A stretch of DNA of 43,185 nucleotides, taken from NCBI GenBank assembly GCA_003223875.1, contig QHWY01000104.1, forward strand, positions 1-43,185, written 5' to 3'. Within the stretch, counting starts at the first letter, position 1. Every line of letters starts with the position of its first letter. Positions 37,580 through 43,185 of this stretch are shown piece after piece. This DNA is from Acidobacteriota bacterium. Lineage in GTDB: Bacteria; Acidobacteriota; Terriglobia; 20CM-2-55-15. The notes below the pieces were generated by a model that saw nothing but the letters and a program-made list of their open reading frames with translations, did not search any database and was not told the origin of the DNA. Both the position numbers and the translations under genes were made by a program.

Positions 37580-39522
37580 TACTTCAGGCGCGCGCCGTTC
37601 TCGACTTCCTCGTGGAACCCGGCAAGGACAGGCTTGTCTTCAGGACCGATCGAGGCAGCCACAATCATGCCGTTCGATTCGAGTCCGCGCAGTTTTCGAG
37701 GCTGAAGATTCGCGACAATCACGACCTTCCTCCCGACTAGGGATTCCGGCTTGTAGGCCACCGCAATTCCCGCCAAGATCTGCCGTTTCTCGAACCCAAG
37801 ATCCACAACCAGCCGAAGCAGCTTGTCGGCGCCTTTCACGCGCTCCGCCTCCAATACGGTGGCTACCCGCAGGTCAATTTTGGAGAAATCCTCAATTGTG
37901 ATTTGCGGCGCAGTTGTAGGATTTGCAGCGTCTTTCGCCGCCGCTGCGCCTTCGTCCTGTCCGGCAGCCGTTTCCATCTTTTTCATGACCTCCTTTGGAT
38001 CCAGGCGCGGGAACAACGAGGGACCGCCGCGTATGGTTTTCCCAACCAAATCTTGACTCCAACGAAGCGTACCGAGAGGAACACTGGTAACCTTTCCGTC
38101 CAGGCCAAGCTGTTCCCATAGCGTTTGCGCGGTCTTGGGAATCGCAGGAGCGACGAGCGCGGCGATGATTCGCAACGATTCCGCGGCATGGAACAAAACG
38201 CTATCGAGCTTCCTTGCTTCCGACGGTTTTTCCGCAATGGCCCAGGGCTCATTTTCCACGATGTACTTGTTCACCCGCGAAATCAGCTCCCAAACATTTT
38301 CGAGACCCCGTGAAAAATTGTAGTCATCGAAGTTCGCTCGATGGTTTGCGATGAGCCGCGCGGCAAGTTCGCGAACTTCCGAATCTCCCTTCGCCTCGCC
38401 GGGCGCCGGAACACGCCCGGCGCGGTATTTCGAAAGCATGGCGACGGTGCGGCTCAGAAGATTGCCGAGGTCGTTCGCGAGGTCGCTGTTCGCGCGTTGG
38501 ATGATCGCCTCGAGAGCGAAATTGCAATCTTGTCCGAACACCATTTCACGCAACAGGTAATACCGCAGAAGCTCTGACCCGAAAACCTCATTGAGAACGA
38601 AGGGGTCCATCACGTTACCCCGCGATTTCGACATCTTGACATCCTGCGATAACCACCATCCGTGCCCGAACACCGACTTGGGAGTCTCGACTCCTGCCGC
38701 CAACAGAAACGCAGGCCAATAAACGGCGTGAAACCGCAGAATGTCTTTGCCTACAAGATGTGTGTCGACTGGCCAGTATTTCGAGAATTTCTTATCGTCT
38801 GTTTTGAAACCAATTCCGGTGAGATAGGCGGTCAGCGCATCGAACCACACGTAGAAGACGTGGCTCGGATCATCCGGAAGCGGAATGCCCCACTTCAGCG
38901 TCACGCGGCTGATCGAGAGGTCCTTCAAACCGGACTTTACGAACGATATGATTTCATTGCGCCGGCCTTCGGGCCGGATGAAGCTCGGGTTCTTTTCGTA
39001 CAAATCGAGCAGACGATCCTGGAATGCTGAGAGCTTAAAGAAATAGCTTTCTTCAGAAAACCATTCGGTCGGCCGGCCACAATCGGGACATGCCACGGGC
39101 GTTCCCGGGTCGCTTTCCGGAGCATACGCTTCGTCGGAAACGCAGTACCACCCTGAGTACGAACCTTTATATACATAGCCGTTCGCTTTCGCGCGCGTGT
39201 AGAGTTCGATGACGCTGGCGTCATGACGCTTTTCTGTTGTCCGGACAAACTCGTCATATTCAATCCCGATCAGCTTCCACAGCTTCAGATACTGTGTGTA
39301 CACACGATCGGCAAGCTCCAGCGCGGTCGAATTTTGCTTCTTGGCTTCGCGTTCAATCTTTTGCCCGTGCTCGTCAGTTCCACTAAAGAGCTTTACATCA
39401 AAACCCATCATGCGCTTGTATCGCGCAATAGTGTCGGCAACGATCGTGGTGTAGGTGCCACCCAAATGGGGCGGCGCGTTCACGTAATAGAGCGGTGTCG
39501 TGATGTAAAAAGTGTTCGGCAT
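37579..39522 (-). CDS. metG: Methionyl-tRNA synthetase
   Basis: The 647-aa class I synthetase has the HIGH-like HLGG (PPHLGGTYTT), a CP-domain with CPDCGRPTEWF, KMSKS near residue 297 and an anticodon-binding helical domain. A C-terminal tRNA-binding OB fold (from ITIEDFSKIDLRVATV, about 540) follows an Ala/Gly/Lys linker. I start at ATG 39522 because it is the family start and TATACT ends 7 nt before it, without a Shine-Dalgarno. The reading frame continues upstream into a decayed methyltransferase. Confidence 0.96.
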   Translation of the reverse strand: MPNTFYITTPLYYVNAPPHLGGTYTTIVADTIARYKRMMGFDVKLFSGTDEHGQKIEREAKKQNSTALELADRVYTQYLKLWKLIGIEYDEFVRTTEKRHDASVIELYTRAKANGYVYKGSYSGWYCVSDEAYAPESDPGTPVACPDCGRPTEWFSEESYFFKLSAFQDRLLDLYEKNPSFIRPEGRRNEIISFVKSGLKDLSISRVTLKWGIPLPDDPSHVFYVWFDALTAYLTGIGFKTDDKKFSKYWPVDTHLVGKDILRFHAVYWPAFLLAAGVETPKSVFGHGWWLSQDVKMSKSRGNVMDPFVLNEVFGSELLRYYLLREMVFGQDCNFALEAIIQRANSDLANDLGNLLSRTVAMLSKYRAGRVPAPGEAKGDSEVRELAARLIANHRANFDDYNFSRGLENVWELISRVNKYIVENEPWAIAEKPSEARKLDSVLFHAAESLRIIAALVAPAIPKTAQTLWEQLGLDGKVTSVPLGTLRWSQDLVGKTIRGGPSLFPRLDPKEVMKKMETAAGQDEGAAAAKDAANPTTAPQITIEDFSKIDLRVATVLEAERVKGADKLLRLVVDLGFEKRQILAGIAVAYKPESLVGRKVVIVANLQPRKLRGLESNGMIVAASIGPEDKPVLAGFHEEVENGARLK

Positions 39523-39529
39523 AGAAATA

Positions 39530-39535
39530 AGTATA
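39530..39535 (-). promoter_or_regulatory. -10 hexamer of metG-tatD
   Basis: TATACT on the minus strand ends 7 nt before ATG 39522, predicting a leaderless mRNA. Confidence 0.45.
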
Positions 39536-39551
39536 GCGGGATAGGGAATTC

Positions 39552-40126
39552 TTAGACAGAAACGGCCTGCACAAACATCTCGTAAGGCGAAGGAAATGCG
39601 GTCTTCTCTATGCGAAAACCTGATGCGCGAATCATTGCCGCCGCTGCTGGAGGGTTCGGAACAAACCAGCACGTCGAGAATCGCCGCCCAAACTTCCTTC
39701 GATAAAACGCATTGAAGGAAAGAGGGGATGTTCCAGATGAGATGATTGCAGTTGTGTCTCTGCCAGGAGACGTCCGTCCAGTTCTTCGGCGATCGAATTA
39801 TGTTTGGTCGTTATGGTTTGGAGAATCATCAGCCCTGAACAGACGGATCGGATCCGCTCAAGGGCGAGCATCGGATGCTTTAAGTGATACAAGGCTCCCC
39901 ATGCAGAGAACATAGGATGCCCCACCGCCTCGCCGCATAATCAGTTCCCGGGCCTTCCCCATTTGGATTTGTCCAAACGCCGGATGCGGATTTCGTAGTT
40001 GTGAAACCATGGTCCTGGTGCCTTCACGTCACGCGCCAGAGTTTTTCGCGTGGCTCTCGAACCGCGCCTCACCGAGCGCAATAGGCTTGCTCGCGACCGG
40101 ATCAGGCTGAAATATTCACTCAGCAT
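39552..40126 (-). pseudogene. Decayed SAM-dependent methyltransferase
   Basis: Four pieces of one class I methyltransferase lie in order but in different frames. The N-terminal ATG at 40126 leads to APGPWFHNYEIR (about 39990). Next come SGVWTNPNGEGPGTDYAARRW (in part, about 39921-39985), GALYHLKHPMLALERIR (about 39850-39905) and the C-terminal FVPNPPAAAAMIRASGF (39614-39665) to TAA at 39552. The glycine-rich SAM-binding stretch normally between pieces two and three is missing, so a deletion plus frameshifts have occurred. The start overlaps the larC stop, suggesting it was once co-expressed. The frames differ at more than two places, too many for assembly error alone. Confidence 0.75.
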
Positions 40127-41345
40127 ATGCTTTGTCGAGGTAGGACTTCATCGCGATGGCCTGGACTTGTTTCAAGGGCACGCCAGCCTCGCGGGCAATT
40201 CGGGCACAGTCGTCGTACTCGGGAGCGGCATTCACTACTTCTCCGTCCAGCTTCGAGACTTTGATTTTGACCTTTCCGTACTCCGTGTTGACCTCAATGA
40301 ATTGCCGCTGAAGCGTCGTTCGGTCGACCGGGTGCCGGCGAATGCCGATAGTCGTTGTTTCGCGAAAAATAATTTTTGACAATGCTTCCGAATTTTCGCG
40401 AGGCGCCAGGACTTGCAGCAGATGGCCGGGACGACCCTTCTTCATCTGGACGGGAACGGTCAAAACATCTAAAGCGCCCGCCGCAAACAATTTTTCCATA
40501 ACGTAGCCGAAGTTCTGCGGGGTCATGTCGTCGATATTTGCTTCAATCATGATCACGCTTCCGGAGGAAGGTTCAGGTTGTACTGCGTTTTCTTCGCCAA
40601 CCATCAAACGAAGGCAATTTGGAAAATCGGCAAATTGCTTCGTGCCCGCGCCATAACCAATGCGATCGGTCGAAAACGGCGGCAATGGGCCAAACCGGTT
40701 CACCACCGCCGCAAGAATAGCAGCGCCGGTCGGTGTAACGAGTTCAGTTTGCGCGTGCTTTTGGTAAATCGTGGCGTGGCGGAGCAAGTCTGCCGTCGCA
40801 GGCACAGGTACGGGCATGATGCCATGCTGGCAATGAATGAAGCCGGTCCCTACATTGATCGCTGAACACAAAAAACGGTCAATTCCGAGCGCATCGAAAC
40901 CGATGGCAGTTCCGACGGTGTCGACAATTGAATCGATGGCACCGACTTCATGGAACTCAACGTCATCCGGCGGTACGCTGTGGACCTTTCCTTCGGATAT
41001 CGCCAGTTTCGTAAAAATATCTGCCGCGAACTGCTTGGCTCCGCCGCTGAGATTGCTCTCACGAATCATCGATAGAATTTCTGAGGCTTTCCGATGAAAG
41101 TGCTCGTGTCCCCCATGATGATGCTCGTGTTTGTGATTCTCGCTCGCACCTTCCATCAATACATCGAATTTCATAGCGCTGAGATTCGAGCGCATCACGC
41201 GCGACGCCCGCAGTTCGTAGCCGTCGACCGGCAGTTTCTTGAGTTCGGTCTTCAGATAGTCAAAATCGAGCCCCAGGTCCAGGAGCGCACCGATGGTCAT
41301 ATCCCCACTGATTCCGGAGAAACAGTCGAAGTAAAGCGTCTTCAT
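40116..41345 (-). CDS. larC: Nickel-pincer cofactor biosynthesis protein LarC (single-chain)
   Basis: LarC inserts nickel (via CTP) into the pincer cofactor used by lactate racemase and relatives. This 409-aa protein has the start MKTLYFDCFSGISGDM, a histidine-rich loop HKHEHHHGGHEHFH (71-84), and the blocks FHEVGAIDSIVDTVG and MIEANIDDMTPQNFGYVMEK (in part). In Lactobacillus the two halves are joined by a programmed frameshift; here the frame is continuous. larB, larE and larA are not in this window. The start is 7 bp from a 30-bp palindrome shared with argS. Confidence 0.93.
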   Translation of the reverse strand: MKTLYFDCFSGISGDMTIGALLDLGLDFDYLKTELKKLPVDGYELRASRVMRSNLSAMKFDVLMEGASENHKHEHHHGGHEHFHRKASEILSMIRESNLSGGAKQFAADIFTKLAISEGKVHSVPPDDVEFHEVGAIDSIVDTVGTAIGFDALGIDRFLCSAINVGTGFIHCQHGIMPVPVPATADLLRHATIYQKHAQTELVTPTGAAILAAVVNRFGPLPPFSTDRIGYGAGTKQFADFPNCLRLMVGEENAVQPEPSSGSVIMIEANIDDMTPQNFGYVMEKLFAAGALDVLTVPVQMKKGRPGHLLQVLAPRENSEALSKIIFRETTTIGIRRHPVDRTTLQRQFIEVNTEYGKVKIKVSKLDGEVVNAAPEYDDCARIAREAGVPLKQVQAIAMKSYLDKAYAE

Positions 41346-41352
41346 AACAAGA

Positions 41353-41382
41353 GGGAAATGTTAGCACGTGCTAACATTTCCC
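41353..41382. promoter_or_regulatory. 30-bp perfect palindrome with symmetric -10 elements (larC/argS)
   Basis: GGGAAATGTTAGCAC is followed directly by its reverse complement. It fills most of the 40-bp divergent gap. On each strand it reads TGCTAACAT, an extended -10: 8 nt before the argS ATG and 12 nt before the larC ATG. It could be a bidirectional promoter with operator symmetry. Confidence 0.65.
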
Positions 41383-41385
41383 CTT

Positions 41386-43185
41386 ATGTTATTGGACCTT
41401 CAGGCGCGTCTGCGAGACGCACTCGGTTCTACAATCCGCAGCCAATGGAACATTGATCCGCCCGAAATCGTTCTGAATGAGACTCCTAAAATTGAGTTCG
41501 GTGAGCTTGCCACACCGGTTGCATTCGAACTCGCACGCCTGTTGAAGCGTCCGCCGCGCGCTATCGCAGAAGAATTGATCATTCGCCTGGGAAAGATCGA
41601 TGGTGTGGAGCGGATGGAGCCTGCAGGCGCTGGTTACATCAACTTCTTTCTGGACCGAGCAGCGGTCGTCCGCGGAAGCCGTTTACGCGGATACCCCGGC
41701 GATGACGAGAAGATCATCATCGAGCACACCAATATCAATCCCAACAAGGCGGCGCATATCGGCCATCTTCGAAATGCTGCGATCGGCGACACGTTTGTCC
41801 GGATACTCAAGGCCGCGGGGCGCAAAGTCGAAGTTCAGAACTATATCGATAACACCGGTGTTCAGGTTGCGGATGTTATCGTCGGCCTGAAACACGTCGA
41901 GAAGAAGACACTTGACGACGTTCGCCGGATGATTTCCGACCCTTCGATCAAGTTCGATTATTACTGCTGGGACGTTTACGCGAGAGTCGCTTCCTTCTAC
42001 GAGGACCAGGATCCGAAATACACGCTGCGCGCTCAGGCACTGAAAGAAATCGAAGAAGGCTCTACGGATACCGAGCGTATGGCCGAATTGGTTTCGATGA
42101 CGATCGTGCGCCGTCATCTGCGTACGATGTCCCGCATCAATGTACGTTACGATCTACTTCCGCGAGAAAGCGACATCCTCCACCTCAAGTTCTGGGAACG
42201 TGCTTTTCGGCAACTCCGTGACAGAGAAGCCATATTCTTCGAAGAAGAGGGTAAAAACGCCGGCTGCTGGGTGATGCGTCTCGACGCAGGGGGTCAAGAG
42301 GACGACAAAATCATTGTGCGGTCCAACGGCACCGTAACATACGTAGGCAAGGATATCGCCTATCAATTATGGAAACTCGGACTACTCGATCGAGATTTCC
42401 ACTACCGCATTTTCGACGCGGAGGCCGACGTATGGATCACCACGTCAGGAGAGGGCACCAAAGATCATCCGGCGTTCGGCCACGGACGGAGCGTCTACAA
42501 TGTGATCGATGTCCGCCAATCCTATCTGCAGAACATCGTTCGTCAAGGACTACTCGCCTTAGGATACGAAGAACAAGCTCGCCGATCGATTCACTTCTCC
42601 TATGAAGTCGTCGCATTAACACCCGCATGCGCCGAGCAATTGGGCGTGGAAATTTCCCCGGAGGACCGCAAGCGTCCTCATATCGAGGTGTCCGGGCGCA
42701 AAGGACAAGGCGTCAAGGCCGACGATTTGCTGGATACGCTTGAAATCGAAACCAAGAAAGAAGTCACGCAGCGGAATCCCAAGCTCACGCCAAGCGAAAC
42801 GGAAACCATTGCGCATCAAATTGCCGTCGGCGCCTTGAGATATTTTTTATTGAAATTTACACGAACGGCGATTATAGCCTTCGATTTCAAAGAAGCATTG
42901 AACTTCGATGGCGAAACCGGACCTTACATCCAATACGCCGCCGTCCGGGCCAACAACATCTTGCATAAGGTGCGCGAGACCGATCCTGGATTCGATTTCG
43001 GCCGGATCCAGAAAATGCTAAACGACGCGAAACTGGCCGATTTTCTAAATGAGTCGCATGACATCTGGGAACTGGTCTACCTTGCGATGCGTGTCGACGA
43101 AATAGGCCATCAAGTTGTCGTCACGCTCGAGCCCGCGGCCCTTGCGAAGTATGCCTTCTCGCTCGCGCAGCGATTCAATTTGTTT
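41386..43185 (+). CDS. argS: Arginyl-tRNA synthetase, cut by the window end
   Basis: The frame from ATG 41386 is open for 600 codons to the last base, so the gene continues beyond the window. It has the N-terminal Add-1 domain (MLLDLQARLRDALGS), the HIGH motif in NKAAHIGHLRNAAIGD (120-135), VWITTSGEGTKDHPAFGHGR (in part) and GRKGQGVKADDLLD in place of KMSKS, as in many ArgS. The C-terminal DALR domain is entered but may be incomplete. No Shine-Dalgarno lies before the ATG; TGCTAACAT ends 8 nt upstream. It charges tRNA-Arg. Confidence 0.96.
   Translation, partial: MLLDLQARLRDALGSTIRSQWNIDPPEIVLNETPKIEFGELATPVAFELARLLKRPPRAIAEELIIRLGKIDGVERMEPAGAGYINFFLDRAAVVRGSRLRGYPGDDEKIIIEHTNINPNKAAHIGHLRNAAIGDTFVRILKAAGRKVEVQNYIDNTGVQVADVIVGLKHVEKKTLDDVRRMISDPSIKFDYYCWDVYARVASFYEDQDPKYTLRAQALKEIEEGSTDTERMAELVSMTIVRRHLRTMSRINVRYDLLPRESDILHLKFWERAFRQLRDREAIFFEEEGKNAGCWVMRLDAGGQEDDKIIVRSNGTVTYVGKDIAYQLWKLGLLDRDFHYRIFDAEADVWITTSGEGTKDHPAFGHGRSVYNVIDVRQSYLQNIVRQGLLALGYEEQARRSIHFSYEVVALTPACAEQLGVEISPEDRKRPHIEVSGRKGQGVKADDLLDTLEIETKKEVTQRNPKLTPSETETIAHQIAVGALRYFLLKFTRTAIIAFDFKEALNFDGETGPYIQYAAVRANNILHKVRETDPGFDFGRIQKMLNDAKLADFLNESHDIWELVYLAMRVDEIGHQVVVTLEPAALAKYAFSLAQRFNLF

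Noticed and set aside
41600..42117. ORFs overlapping argS on both strands
   Set aside because: They lie within the ArgS frame that carries the HIGH motif and are out-of-frame shadows.

Overview
The window (43,185 bp, moderately GC-rich) looks like a chromosomal segment of a free-living Gram-negative heterotroph, most probably an Acidobacteriota member. This rests on gene content and style: a DUF1501 protein, a system I (Ccm) cytochrome c maturation operon, a class A PBP1A, queF, Tat-type and Sec-type exported proteins of acidobacterial flavour, and dispersed palindromic repeats. No 16S or other phylogenetic marker RNA is present, so this is an inference. No phage, integrase, transposase, CRISPR array, tRNA or rRNA was found.

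Layout. 1-2.1 kb: 3' part of a DUF1501 gene, two tiny divergent ORFs with excellent Shine-Dalgarno sequences, and an exported amidohydrolase-like protein lacking its metal motif. 2.1-5.6 kb: FAH-family hydrolase, single-chain transketolase, an unknown protein, queF, then a candidate structured RNA with an intrinsic terminator. 5.9-8.1 kb: membrane DsbA plus VKOR (disulfide formation) and a 2-oxoacid dehydrogenase E1 alpha. 8.1-14.2 kb: ccmE-F-H-(CcmI-like)-(small)-A-B-C-D, interrupted by a palindromic element. 14.3-19.5 kb: exported proteins (unknown, two tandem VOC proteins, an NHL propeller, a decayed FN3 gene, a Tat polysaccharide deacetylase) and DUF72. 19.5-21.1 kb: small TM protein, DUF2007, CYTH and macro-domain proteins. 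21.1-25.1 kb: a nucleic-acid scavenging set (secreted S1/P1 nuclease, pyrimidine and purine nucleoside phosphorylases, cytidine deaminase, Hpt). 25.1-29.2 kb: a gene-free stretch with hairpins, a cytidylate-kinase-like/nuclease-like fusion, ROK kinase and LepA. 29.3-34.0 kb: PBP1A, a coiled-coil exported protein, a BadF-type kinase, ArsA ATPase and a CC-star protein. 34.1-35.8 kb: unknown protein, PCYCGC-type protein, alpha/beta hydrolase. 35.8-43.2 kb: polyprenyl synthase, TatD, MetG, a methyltransferase pseudogene, LarC and ArgS (cut by the window end).

Two themes run through the region. First, many transcription-unit heads have no Shine-Dalgarno but carry a -10-like hexamer, often as TGnTAnnnT, only 6-10 nt before the start codon, which predicts widespread leaderless mRNAs; genes with longer leaders (ccmE, the VOC genes, the NHL gene, the deacetylase) do have Shine-Dalgarno sequences. 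Second, palindromic repeats sit exactly at gene ends, twice supplying the stop codon. The gene set is largely housekeeping; the less ordinary items are the RNA upstream of queF, the tiny divergent peptides, the kinase/nuclease-like fusion, the ArsA/CC-star pair and the 30-bp palindrome that forms the larC/argS divergent promoter.
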